From NCBI GenBank assembly GCA_037355855.1, contig CM074763.1, positions 4,526,001 through 4,590,000 on the forward strand: 64,000 nucleotides of DNA, read 5' to 3'. The notes below the pieces were generated by a model. That model had not been told where the DNA came from, did not search any database, and saw only the letters and a program-made list of their open reading frames with translations. Within the stretch, counting starts at the first letter, position 1; the number at the start of each line of letters is the position of its first letter. Positions 53,927 through 64,000 of the stretch are shown piece after piece. The stretch is from Pseudo-nitzschia pungens. Lineage: Eukaryota; Bacillariophyta; Bacillariophyceae; Bacillariales; Bacillariaceae. The translations under genes and the position numbers were made by a program.

Positions 53927-54140
53927 GTTGGTACATATTATACAGGATGAGCCTTCCCCGAGATGGTGGTAGCATTATAAGATAGAGAGAACACATGTTT
54001 AGCAGTAGTAGACAGTAATAGTGGCACTACTGGATTGTATGCATTTGGTATTGTTGGTTCGAGTCCCATCATGGGAATGTCTTTTGCTACATCACGATGC
54101 AATAGCAATATTTTTGCTGCGAAGCACATGTCACAATAAG
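53927..54140 (+). repeat. Family C block with B-box-like motif, right copy
   Basis: Inverted counterpart of 47095-47316. It includes GGTTCGAGTCCCATCATGGG, where a compensating change keeps the small hairpin after the B-box-like motif (CCCGTCACGGG in the left copy, CCCATCATGGG here). Confidence 0.65.
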
Positions 54141-55770
54141 TGAGCTATTCAGTTATTCAGTGGTGACATCCAAAATATAGGTGATTTTTGAATACTTCTT
54201 TTTGCATACTCTTGCCCGTGCATAGGATGAGGAATATTCACACTGGAATCACAGAAATATTTGCCAGATTCATTCAGATATGTGATTTGGTACTTTTTTC
54301 TAGTAAATTCCGCAGTAGTTAACCAAATATTAATTATTCAGTGGTGACATTCAAAATATAGGTGATTTCTGAATACTTCTTTTTGCATACTCTTGCCCAT
54401 GCACAGTATGAGGAATATACACACTGGAATCACACAAATATTGGCCAGATTCATTCAGATATTTGATTTGGTACTTTTTTCTAGTGAATTCCGCAGTAGT
54501 GGAATAAATATTAATTATTCAGTGGTGACATCCAAATAATTGGTGATTTTTGAATACTTCTTTTTGCATACTCTTGCCCATGCATAGGGTGAGGAATATA
54601 CACACTGGAATCACACAAATATTGGCCAGATTCATTCAGATATGTGATTTGGTACTTTTTTCTAGTAAATTCCGCAGTAGTTAACCAAATATTAATTATT
54701 CAGTGGTGACATTCAAAATATAGGTGATTTCTGAATACTTCTTTTTGCATACTCTTGCCCATGCACAGTATGAGGAATATACACACTGGAATCACACAAA
54801 TATTGGCCAGATTCATTCAGATATTTGATTTGGTACTTTTTTCTAGTGAATTCCGCAGTAGTGGAATAAATATTAATTATTCAGTGGTGACATCCAAATA
54901 ATTGGTGATTTTTGAATACTTCTTTTTGCATACTCTTGCCCATGCATAGGGTGAGGAATATACACACTGGAATCACACAAATATTGGCCAGATTCATTCA
55001 GATATGTGATTTGGTACTTTTTTCTAGTAAATTCCGCAGTAGTTAACCAAATATTAATTATTCAGTGGTGACATTCAAAATATAGGTGATTTCTGAATAC
55101 TTCTTTTTGCATACTCTTGCCCATGCACAGTATGAGGAATATACACACTGGAATCACACAAATATTGGCCAGATTCATTCAGATATTTGATTTGGTACTT
55201 TTTTCTAGTGAATTCCGCAGTAGTGGAATAAATATTAATTATTCAGTGGTGACATCCAAATAATTGGTGATTTTTGAATACTTCTTTTTGCATACTCTTG
55301 CCCATGCATAGGGTGAGGAATATACACACTGGAATCACACAAATATTGGCCAGATTCATTCAGATATGTGATCTGGTACTTTTTTCTAGTAAATTCCGCA
55401 GTAGTTAACCAAATATTAATTATTCAGTGGCGACATTCAAAATATAGGTGATTTTTGAATACTTCTTTTTGAATAGTCTTGCCCATGCATAGGATGAGAA
55501 ATATTCACACTGGAATCACACAAACATTGGCCAGATTTGTTCAGATATGTGATTTGGTACTTTTTTCTAGTAAATTCCGCAGTAGTGGAACAAATATTAA
55601 TTATTCAGTGGTGACATCCAAATTATTGGTGATTTTTGAATACTTCTTTTTGCATACTCTTCCCCATGCACAGGATGAGAAATATTCACACTGGAATCAC
55701 ACAAACATTGGCCAGATTTGTTCAGATATGTGATTTGGTACTTTTTTCTAGTAAATTCTCCAGTAGTTGA
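54140..55770 (+). repeat. 181-bp satellite array, right arm, organised as 362-bp dimers
   Basis: Nine copies. CACACTGG or CACTGG landmarks recur at 54239, 54420, 54601, 54782, 54963, 55144, 55325, 55506 and 55687, spacing 181-182 bp. Alternate monomers match each other far better than neighbours do (for example 54420, 54782 and 55144), so the array is a higher-order repeat of two monomers. Confidence 0.95.
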
Positions 55771-56610
55771 CATCCAAAGTATTGGGTCTTGCTCACTCAG
55801 ACTTTTTTCATAGTCCCAAGCATACATAGGGTGAGGACAATTGGCGCTGGAATGGTGGAAATAATCCATTTCTGAATTTACATAGGTCATTTTGTATATT
55901 TTCTAGTGAAATATGCCAGTACTGGAGGAAATGGCTGTGCATTAAATAGATGTGACATCCAAAGTATTGGGTCTTTCTCACTCAGACTTTTTTCATAGTC
56001 CCAAGCATACATAGAGTGAGGACTATTGATGGTGGAATGGTGGAAATATTCCATTTCTGAATTTAGATAGGTCATTTTGTATATTTTCTAGTGAAATATG
56101 CCAGTACTGGAGGAAATATGCATCAAATAGATGTGACATCCAAAGTATTGGGTGTTTCTCACTCAGACTTTTTTCATAGTCCCAAGCATACATAGGGTGA
56201 GGACTATTGACGGTGGAATCGTGGAAATAATCCATTTCTGAATTTACATAGGTCATTTTGTATATTTTCTAGTGAAATATGCCAGTACTGGAGGAAATGT
56301 GCATTAAATAGATGTAACATCCAAAGTATTGGGTCTTGCTCACTCAGACTTTTTTCATAGTCCCAAGCATACATAGAGGGAGGACTGTTGGCACTGGAAT
56401 GGTGGAAATATTCCATTTCTGAATTTAGATAGGTCACTTTGTATATTTTCTAGTGAAATGTGCCAGTACTGGAGGAAATGTGCATTACATAGACGTGACA
56501 TCCAAAGTATCAGGTCTTTCTCACTCAGACTTTTTTCATAGTCCCAAGCATACATAGGGTGAGGACTATTGGCACTGGAATGGTGGAAATATTCCATGTA
56601 TTGATTTACA
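55770..56610 (+). repeat. Second 181-bp satellite subfamily
   Basis: Five copies, with CATAGTCCCAAGCATAC at about 55809, 55994, 56175, 56356 and 56537. It has the same period and partial similarity to the previous family (CTAGTGAAAT...CCAGTA, GTGACATCCAAA), but a distinct sequence. No counterpart was found in the left arm. Confidence 0.92.
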
Positions 56611-56939
56611 TAAGTCGTTTTATAGTAGTTTAATAGTTACTGCTGTTTGTACTAGTAGTAGTGTATTTTTTAGTGTCTTTTTGCTGATTTGGGAACGGAT
56701 GTCTGTCCTTTGTCTGTCCTTTGTCTTTTTTCCTTGTCGGGTGCACCAGGTTTTGGAGTATTCTTAGCACTAATTAACGTTACGTGAATGTGTACGTGTA
56801 CGTACACATGTACGTAGTCAAAAATTAAATGGAGTCAAAAATTATGGCGCGGACTGCAAATGCTGCAAACACACAGCAAAAAAAAGCAAGCAAAAAATGC
56901 ACATAAAATATGTGTGCCAAACTTCACAAAATTACTGAA

Positions 56940-58010
56940 ATCCAATCCGACGGTGAGTGAACTGCATCAAGAACGGGGGAATCGATCATGGACTTCACTT
57001 CTAATCATGCATTTAATTGCCTGCTTGCTCCTGGTAGGGAAGAACACAATGAACGCAACTGAAATAAGATGCAACAGGAACTGGAATACGATACGACGGG
57101 AGCTGCTGGAATACAATATGACGGGAACTGAAATCCAATCCGACGGTGAGTGAACTGCATCAAGATTGGCCGGGGGAATCGATCATGGACTTCACTTCTA
57201 ACCATGCATTTAATTGCCTGCTTGCTCCTCGTAGGGAAGCATACACTGAACGCAACTGAAATACAGTGACGGGAACTGAAATACAATACGACGGGAACTG
57301 GAATACGATACGACGGGAACTGAAATACAATCCGACGGTGAGTGAACTGCATCAAGATTGGCCGGGGGTATCGATCATGGAGTTCACTTCTAACCATGCA
57401 TTTAATTGCCTGGTTGCTCCTGGTAGGGAAGAATACACTGAACGCAACTGAAATACGATCATGTGACGGGAACTGAACTACAATCCGACGGTGAGTGAAC
57501 TGCATCAAGATTGGGCAGGGGTATCGATCATGGAGTTCACTTCTAACCATGCATTTAATTGCCTGCTGCTTGCTCCTGGTAGGGATGAATACACTGAACG
57601 CAACTGCTGAAATACGATGTGACAGGAACTGCGATACGATGCAACGGCAACTGAAATACAATGCGACGGTGAGTGAACTGCATCAAGATTCTTGGGGGTA
57701 TCGATCATGGAGTTCACTTCTAACCATGCATTTAATTGCCTGCTTGCTCCTGGTAGGGATAAATACACTGAACGCAACTGCTGAAACACGATGTGACGGG
57801 AACTGGAATACGATGCAACGGCAACTGAACTACAATCCGACGGTGAGTGAACTGCATCAAGATTGGACGGGGGTATCGATCACGGAGTTCACTTCTAACC
57901 ATGCATTTGATTGCCTCCTTGCTCCAGGTAGGGAAGAATACGATGTGACGGGAACTGCAATACGATACAACAGGAACTGAAATACAATCCGACGGTGACT
58001 GAACTGGGGA
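56940..58010 (+). repeat. Family A array, right arm
   Basis: About seven units of roughly 155-193 bp, each containing GACGGTGAGTGAACTGCATC, a TCGATCATGGA phrase, TTCTAACCATGCATTTAATT and a variable number of CGGGAACTGAAATAC sub-repeats. Stop-poor frames across it are by-products. Confidence 0.9.
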
Positions 58011-58079
58011 ATTGTAATTGTGGAGGCGAGTTATGATTTTCAAAACGGGGTATAACTCGTTTGGGATAGTGTGACATGG

Positions 58080-58650
58080 ATTTTCGCAACCATACGAATG
58101 ATTGTTTCAGAATAGTAAGAGGTTGCGTTTCACAACCACAGAGTCTGATTTTCGCAACCACATAGGAAGTATTTCAGAATAGTAAGAGGTTGCGTTTCAC
58201 AACCACAGAGTCTGATTTTCGCAACCACATAGGAAGTAATTCAGAATAGTAAGAGGTTGCGTTTCACAACCACAGAGTCTGATTTTCGCAACCACATAGG
58301 AAGTATTTCAGAATAGTAAGAGGTTGCGTTTCACAACCACGGAGTCTGCGTTTCGCAACCACGAAGTCTGCGTTTCACAACCACGAAGTCTGCGTTTCGC
58401 AACCACGGAGTCTGCGTTTCACAACCACGGAGTCTGATTTTCGCAACCACGAAGTCTGCGTTTCACAACCACGGAGTCTGATTTTCGCAACCACGAAGTC
58501 TGCGTTTTGCAGCCACGGAGTCTGCGTTTCACAACCACGGAGTCTGATTTTCGCAACCACATAGGAAGTATTTCAGAATAGTAAGAGGTTGCGTTTCACA
58601 ACCACGGAGTCTGCGTTTCACAACCACAGAGTCTGATTTTCGCAACCCCC
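58080..58650 (+). repeat. TTTCGCAACCACAGAGTCTG tandem array
   Basis: Two interleaved unit types: about 67 bp with GGAAGTATTTCAGAATAGTA and GAGGTTGCGTTTCACAACCA, and a short type of about 20-22 bp, CACGGAGTCTGCGTTTCACA-like, especially at 58340-58545. Confidence 0.92.
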
Positions 58651-58976
58651 TGGCGCGACCCAAACCGCGCAATAACCTTGAACGTATAGGTTGTGCAACG
58701 CAAGGTGATGCAAACATATGTCGTGTTAAATTTGCACACAAATGAGGTTGCCACGGGGGGTCGCTACGGGGTTGCGTTACATTTATCAGACGAGGGTCTA
58801 GAACAGAACATTTCCGTCGACATGTTGGGGGAGTTGAGAAAAGGGAGAAATGTGGTTGAGAATAATGGAAAAAAGTGGAGAATAATGGAAAAAAGGTTGT
58901 GAAATAAAAAATTGGGGTCGCGTTTTTTTTAGACAAGTGGCGATTGGGTCGCGATCCGGTCGCGATTGGTCGCGAT

Positions 58977-59000
58977 GGGTCGCGAACCAGTTTTCGGACG
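58977..59000 (-). repeat. Right 24-bp terminal inverted repeat
   Basis: Perfect inverted match to 44182-44205, preceded inward by four GGTCGCGAT-type motifs (58945-58980). Confidence 0.85.
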
Positions 59001-60348
59001 CATTGCAATCCATTTTGTCCTCAAATTAATAGTAATGTTATCTCGTACTCATAGTAGTACTACTAGCGGCATTCATTCCATCATGATACTAGTACTAGTA
59101 CTACTACTCTAGTGATACTAGTAGTAGTAGCAATAAATTCTTGCTTATTCACCACTAATTAACACCGATGATGATAGTAAGTTACTGCTGCTGCTGCTGC
59201 TGCTTACTTCGAAGTATTCAATGCCCAGGCCCGGCATTAGCCGTGTGATGAGTAAAAAGACAGATGTCAAGACCCATTGGTGTTTCTGATCCATTCACAA
59301 ACCTGGAAAGGCGACGACTCACAATCTTCTGACACCCATTAATCACCACCAGCAATAATGGCGATTACTCGTACTACCTGTACGTACCTTATCTGTACGT
59401 ACTGGATTATTTCCTTCGCAACACTCAGTTCCGAACAGTTCCGAATACGATTGATTGTGAGACTGATTTTCATCCCCTCATCTCTCATCAAAGAAATCAA
59501 AATTCGCAATTTTGGTTCGTAATCTTACGTACGAGTACGTAATTGAAAAATTGGGACATTCGCGGGACATGCGGAATCGGGACCTGCCCGACAGGCGTGA
59601 CAATTATACTGTTTGTAGAACAGACAATCGTAACTCCCTCGTCTCCGATGTCCCATGGACGGACAGGCTTTCGAAAAAGCTGTTCAAAAAAGACACAACC
59701 CGGGTCCTTACAAGACCCAGAAGTGCGAAGGGTAAAATTAATTACAAACAAGAAGAATGATGCGAAGCACCCATCAATCCCAGACAAACAATCCCCCTTG
59801 CACGTTTGAAATCCGGGAGAACAGTTTCGATTTTTTTAGCTCGGACACGTGTATTTTCAGGTGAAGCGAGATGGTTTCATTGGTCGAATCGTAGATTCCA
59901 ATGTTCTATAGATGCCGAACTGTTCCGATGATGTTCTCTGGTGGGCCAGATGCCAACAGATGATTGGCAGGAGAGGTAATCGAGTCAGTCACCACTCTTC
60001 CGAAAAAATCCAAGAGGATACCGTATGCGAACAACCACGGTTGAAACTGTCACGGCTGTCCGATCATGATGTTGTCAAAATCGGGTGAAGAAAATTGGAA
60101 GTTCCATTCGTCAAAACCGTTTTGACGACGAATGCTCTATTGGGGTGAGTAAAAACCGTACTGTATCGTACCGGTTCGAGTTTTTCAGCACGGTAATTAC
60201 CGGTAGACCGTAGCGGAAGTAGATTTTGAGATGATTTTCTTTGGAAAACTTGTCGTTTGACCCATAATACCTTTTTACTCGTCTCGGCCGTTTTCCGCAG
60301 AGCGTGTTTTGTACCCCCCTCAAAAAAAAAAACCGAAACCAAACAACC
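59001..60348. other. Intergenic region
   Basis: No gene supported. It contains ACTAGTAGT-type microsatellites (59040-59130), a CTG run (59186-59202), a GTACGTAC-rich stretch (59370-59402) and short frames at 59500-59810 lacking any recognisable domain. GTACCGGT-like sequence near 60160-60200 precedes the next gene. Confidence 0.45.
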
Positions 60349-60900
60349 ATGACGAGATTGCTTTCCGCATTCGGCAAGGCCGCATCCTTCACCGCAAAAG
60401 GCGCCGCCGTCACCTTTGGCAGCACCTTGTTTTCCTGCGCCGCCGCCTGCAGCATCGAGAAGAGCGCCAATCGAATGATCCTCAAATACTGTCCGCACAA
60501 ACTCGTCAACGTCGAAACGTGCCCCAGCGGCATCACCCAAGAAGAGCTGGACCACGTCAAGTTGCACTACGGTGGCGGCGTCGTGGCCGCCACCCACCAC
60601 CAAGAATCTCCGTTGGTCGTTCGATCGAGGACAAATACCACGGTTGATTCGAACCTATCCTCGTCGTCGATTCTTCTCCGATACGATTCGTTCGACGATG
60701 CGAGTGAGGAACACGACCGCTCGACGATACACGCGACCCGAAGGAATTCGGCAGCACGACCCGAAGAAACGGAACAAGATCGCTCCGCCGTCGACCGATT
60801 CTGGACCGAGGGAGAAGAAGTCGCCGCCAAGTACGCGTCGATGATTCCCGCCGTCATTGTACCGAGACAAGAAATTCTGGCGTGTTCCATGACGGCATAG
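60349..60900 (+). CDS. Unrecognised small protein with Ala-rich N-terminus
   Basis: The frame starts at ATG 60349, shortly after an A-rich leader, and encodes 183 residues with no intron needed. The first ~45 residues are Ala/Phe/Ser-rich and amphipathic (MTRLLSAFGKAASFTAKGAA, then TFGSTLFSCAAACSIEKS), which could be a membrane-associated or organellar targeting segment. A middle part has CPHKLVNVETCPSGITQEEL with two Cys. The C-terminal half is Ser/Arg/Glu-rich and probably disordered, ending DRFWTEGEEVAAKYASMIPA. GC-rich codon use matches the housekeeping genes here, which supports it being real. I recognise no family. Confidence 0.5.
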   Translation: MTRLLSAFGKAASFTAKGAAVTFGSTLFSCAAACSIEKSANRMILKYCPHKLVNVETCPSGITQEELDHVKLHYGGGVVAATHHQESPLVVRSRTNTTVDSNLSSSSILLRYDSFDDASEEHDRSTIHATRRNSAARPEETEQDRSAVDRFWTEGEEVAAKYASMIPAVIVPRQEILACSMTA

Positions 60901-62838
60901 CCACCTTGCGCAGCACGGCACAGCACCGAACTCGGAGGCACATCGACAGTACAGTAGAATTATTCGCGAGGTACTCGTACCACGGAAATTTTTCTGACGC
61001 CAAGAGAACTGCTCTCACTCGCTCACTCGCTCGCACACATGCACACACACACACACACACACACAACCCGAGCAACCAAGAACAGGTCCGGCACCATTGG
61101 CATCTGCTGGCTGGTGGGTGTCGGCCCGACGAGGTTGATTATGATTATTTATATATGTCTTCTTGCTCCGATGCTCGTTGTTTTTTTTTTTCGACAGCGT
61201 CGAGGCACTAATGAGAAGGAAGCCAGAACTGCACTTGTCGAGTCGTCGTCGATGCGGCAAAAGTGCTGATCGCTCCGATTTTTCCAACGGGAGGAAAAGG
61301 GACCGAACACACCACCGAGCCAGCAATTGTATAGTAATTTTTGTACACTAGTACACGGAAACGAAAATAATACCAATACCAATAATAATAAAAATAATAT
61401 TAACAAGGCACATTGTCTGTACCGTTTGCAGCAGAATAATATTTGCCGCACTGTCCGGCACTTTTTCTCTGACAATCAAGAACCAACCGCTATTGTCGAC
61501 CATAGCGATCCTCGCGACGGTTTGAAAAAAGATTACGATAGTAGTCTTTCTCTCTGTCCCTATGCACCAGGCAGTTAGGTTACGGCATCGTACCGGTGGT
61601 ACCTGGTACGGACAAATGAGAAACATGCATCACGCTGGATGGATTCTTCCTCCGCAAGTCACAGAAATCTGTTTGTGTGGAAATGTATCTGTTACTACTA
61701 GTACTAGTATCGATCTCGAGACAATGTTCCTGCTGGTACAACAAAAAGTGGTGCTGGCAGCTGCTGGTGGCACTTCTGTTTTGGCTCTCTGCTGCTGCTA
61801 GTACTACTAGCTAGTACTACTAGTATTAGCGTTAGGCAACAGAGGTTTTGATTCCCATTCTGATTCTGACGAGGGATCCTACTCTCTCTCTCATCATCAA
61901 CCATGATTGTTCAGGAGCCCAGAATCTCTCCCCAAACCTTTTTTTTGTGAGAAAGAACTCAACCAGCAGCTCCACTTACCCCACAGAATTGAGCTTACCA
62001 AAAACCCTTTGCAAACAAGAGCAAGAATGATGTTATTGCGTTCCTACAGCAGGAGGAGGAGGAGGAGGAGGAAGAGTCTGGTGGCGTCCCCCGCAACAAC
62101 CACCATCGGCATTCATTCACCACCATAAACGGGTTCACGGGATGGATTTCGGCCACTTTTCGTCCCAAGAACTTCTTCTTCTTTTCAGCAAAACCACTTT
62201 GTGCATGCTGTCTGTTGCGTGTAGCAGGCTTTTTGTGTTCATTCTCTTTTCTTGGGAGTGAAGTGAAGAAGTACTAGCTAGTCGTAATGTTTGATTGATG
62301 TTGGGTGATACCACCATTGGTGGGTCCACCCAGCATGCTTGAAACAATGTGGTATGGGTCTAACGGTACGAGTAAGGTTATTACTGTACGAAGTACGAAG
62401 ACGAAGAAGTAGTAAGGTCTTACTTCGTATTCATTATGATGTTGTATGGTACGTTTAGCTATGTACGATATCTACCTTGTGCGGTATTACGACGACAGTT
62501 CCAACAAGAAGATCCAAATTCCAAATTCCAAATCCAAATTCCAAATCCAAAATCCAAATCCAAATCCACATCCAAACAATCAACCGTCAAAAGAATCATC
62601 ATCGTCATGCATAATCATGTCGACGAGTAAAGTTACTCCCACCATTCCCACTCTCCACTCCTCACCCCCCATTCTCCGTGCAACATCCGCCGCCCAACGC
62701 AATACTCCACTCCACTCCACTCCACTCCATTCCACTCGAGTCTAATCCAATCCAGCTACTACTACTGAATTAGCTACTACTACTACCACTACCACTACCA
62801 CTAGCTACTACTATGAGACCATCGACATTCCAACCACC
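60901..62838. other. Intergenic region rich in microsatellites
   Basis: No gene supported. Features: a CA/CT tract (61015-61065), AATAAT-type tract (61370-61400), ACTAGTACTAG stretches (61695-61715, 61800-61830), GGA run (62050-62072), GTACGAAGTA-rich block (62365-62430), AATCCAAATTCC-type repeats (62515-62570), TCCAC array (62706-62735) and ACCACTACC/TACTAC tracts just before the next gene. Confidence 0.5.
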
Positions 62839-63966
62839 ATGACGGCCGTCGTCGTCCGCGAACTCGGCGGCCCCGACTCCCTCTCCCACGAAACCGACTA
62901 CCCCGTCCCCAGCGACCTCCGAGAGGGACAGGTCCTGGTCCGCAACGAGTACGCGGGCCTCAACTTTATCGACACGTACTACCGGAGCGGCCTGTACAAG
63001 CAACCCGTCCCCTTTGTGGCGGGCCAGGAGGGAGCGGGCGTCGTCGTCAAGAAGCACGACTCGGTCCCCGAAACGGAGGTGGCCGTGGGAGACCGCGTCG
63101 TGTACTCGTCCATGGGCACCTATTGCGAGTACACGAGGGTGCTCGCTTCCAAGGTGATCAAGCTGGAACCGCAACGAGAACGAGAACGAGACGGCGACAA
63201 CAGCAACGACAACGACGAAATCCATCCACCGAGCGTATCGATCGAGGCCGCCCTGTGCGGCATGGTCCAGGGCCTGACGGCGCACTACCTGGTCACGGAC
63301 GCCGTTGCGGGGCTCGCCGAGCCCGGCGACTGGATGCTGATCTACGCGGTCGGCAGCGGGACCTGCCAGTGGGCCTGCCAGCTGGCCAAGCTGAGGGGAT
63401 ACAGGGTCATCGGCACCACCAGCTCGGGAAAGGTCACCGAGGCCGCGAGGGCCGCCTGCGAGCACCTGATCGTCCTCGATGTTGCCGCCGCCGAGGCGGC
63501 GCAAGGAGGAGGAGAACAACAACAACAACAACAACAACAAAACAAATCCCACGCCGACTACCACGGTTCGGTGGACATTCGAGAACGAGTCATGGAACTG
63601 ACGGGCGGAACCGGCGTCTCCGTGGTGGTCGACGGCGTCGGGAAGAGCACGGCGGAGATCTCCGTGGCGTGCCTGGCCAGGCGGGGCCTCTGGATCAGTT
63701 TCGGAAACGCCAGCGGGGCCGTCCCGCCCTTTAGCCTGCTGAAGCTGACCCCGAGGTCGGGGTACGTCACCCGTCCCAAGCTCGGGGACTACGTTGCCAC
63801 GAGGGAGGAGCTCCGGCGCCGGGCCTCGGAAGTCTTTGGGCACGTGGCCAGCGGGGAACTGGTGGTGGCGGTCGACAGGGTCTTTTCCCTTCGAGAGGCG
63901 AAGGAGGCCCACGAATACATGGAGGCCGGAAAGAGCAAGGGAAAAATTCTCTTCAAGATCGAGTGA
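62839..63966 (+). CDS. Zeta-crystallin-type NADPH:quinone oxidoreductase
   Basis: An intronless frame of 375 residues, a zinc-free medium-chain dehydrogenase/reductase that reduces quinones with NADPH in the cytosol (family knowledge). The N-terminal catalytic domain shows YAGLNFIDTYYRSGLYK, PFVAGQEGAGVV and VGDRVVY, the usual QOR order. The coenzyme domain begins at AALCGMVQGLTAHYLV. Its nucleotide loop reads LIYAVGSGTCQWACQLAKLR (about residues 166-185) where relatives have AAAGGVG, so the glycine loop is altered. Later motifs include VDGVGKSTAEIS and GLWISFGNASGAVPPFS. Two insertions, a charged Arg/Asp/Asn loop (about residues 114-132) and a Gln tract (about residues 227-235), come from microsatellites. 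Closest known relatives would be yeast ZTA1 and vertebrate CRYZ. It ends 34 bases before the window edge. Confidence 0.9.
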   Translation: MTAVVVRELGGPDSLSHETDYPVPSDLREGQVLVRNEYAGLNFIDTYYRSGLYKQPVPFVAGQEGAGVVVKKHDSVPETEVAVGDRVVYSSMGTYCEYTRVLASKVIKLEPQRERERDGDNSNDNDEIHPPSVSIEAALCGMVQGLTAHYLVTDAVAGLAEPGDWMLIYAVGSGTCQWACQLAKLRGYRVIGTTSSGKVTEAARAACEHLIVLDVAAAEAAQGGGEQQQQQQQQNKSHADYHGSVDIRERVMELTGGTGVSVVVDGVGKSTAEISVACLARRGLWISFGNASGAVPPFSLLKLTPRSGYVTRPKLGDYVATREELRRRASEVFGHVASGELVVAVDRVFSLREAKEAHEYMEAGKSKGKILFKIE

Positions 63967-64000
63967 GTGAGAAAGCAAGCGAAGTCCATAGTGCGTATTT

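Larger units (their letters stand above)
44182..59000. mobile_element. Giant foldback-like structure with 24-bp inverted ends and mirrored satellite arrays
   Basis: The ends are perfect 24-bp inverted repeats starting CGTCCGAAAACTGGTTCGC (44182-44205 and complement of 58977-59000). Between them, repeat families occur in mirror order and opposite orientation. A: units at about 45060-45540 mirror 56940-58010. B: the 181-bp satellite at 45866-47110 mirrors 54140-55770. C: a single block at 47095-47316 mirrors 53927-54140. D: AGGGGAACGACCGATACGAT units at 48075-48235 mirror 52945-53215. E: a poly-C/CTG array at 48258-49610 mirrors 52235-52910. The centre, 49610-52230, holds other repeats. CGCGACCC-like motifs recur near both ends and in the centre. 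No transposase was recognised and no clear target duplication flanks the ends. The nearest known form is a Drosophila FB-type foldback element; a satellite-rich chromosomal structure is the alternative. Confidence 0.7.

Noticed and set aside
54000..54140. tRNA gene suggested by GGTTCGAGTCCC
   Set aside because: Acceptor, D and anticodon stems cannot be drawn around it; only the B-box-like piece and a small hairpin are present.
62770..63978. Long minus-strand frame of 402 codons over the quinone oxidoreductase
   Set aside because: Shadow of the GC-rich plus-strand gene, which has clear family motifs.

Overview
Organism and composition. This is eukaryotic nuclear DNA, most likely from a diatom, and a pennate one is plausible. 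The evidence: spliceosomal GT-AG introns of about 100-520 bp interrupt housekeeping genes; there is a complete Ty1/copia retrotransposon whose reverse transcriptase reads WHVDDLK, as in the diatom CoDi clade; several proteins look stramenopile-like; and intergenic DNA is full of pentanucleotide microsatellites and GTAC-rich stretches. A 500-base run of N (34536-35035) marks a scaffold gap. I cannot name the species.

Gene-bearing left part (about 2.2-34.5 kb). In order: a DCAF4-like WD40 protein (+); mitochondrial 3-ketoacyl-CoA thiolase ACAA2 (-) diverging from the ETF alpha subunit ETFA (+); mitochondrial ribosomal proteins bL35 (-) diverging from bL32 (+); a membrane-anchored sulfotransferase-like protein (-) diverging from a U1-C-like/WW protein that has lost every zinc ligand (+); a POT1/TEBP-alpha-like telomere end-binding protein (-) that appears to carry a very long low-complexity N-terminal extension; an unrecognised AT-rich gene broken in frame (-); the exosome subunit MTR3/EXOSC6 (+); a mitochondrial carrier (-); an unrecognised diatom-type protein (+); and the farnesyltransferase/GGTase-I alpha subunit (-), whose 5' end falls in the gap.

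Mobile and repetitive middle and right part (35-59 kb). A 0.63 kb element with inverted ends and a TA duplication is followed by the CoDi element (36088-41965), which has two apparently identical 262-bp LTRs and a TGAAC target duplication. The most striking object is 44182-59000. It is a roughly 14.8 kb structure bounded by 24-bp inverted ends in which at least five repeat families recur in mirror order around a central region. It resembles a giant foldback element. Its outer arrays are 181-bp satellites, on the right arranged as 362-bp dimers.

Right end (60.3-64 kb). A small unrecognised protein and a zeta-crystallin-type quinone oxidoreductase.

How the genes fit together. Two neighbouring head-to-head pairs link functionally matched mitochondrial proteins (ACAA2/ETFA in beta-oxidation, bL35/bL32 in the mitoribosome), which suggests shared promoters. 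Several genes (ETFA, POT1-like, the CoDi pol) change frame at single-base sites with no credible intron. These may be assembly indels, decay or frameshifting, and they should be resolved before the protein models are trusted.
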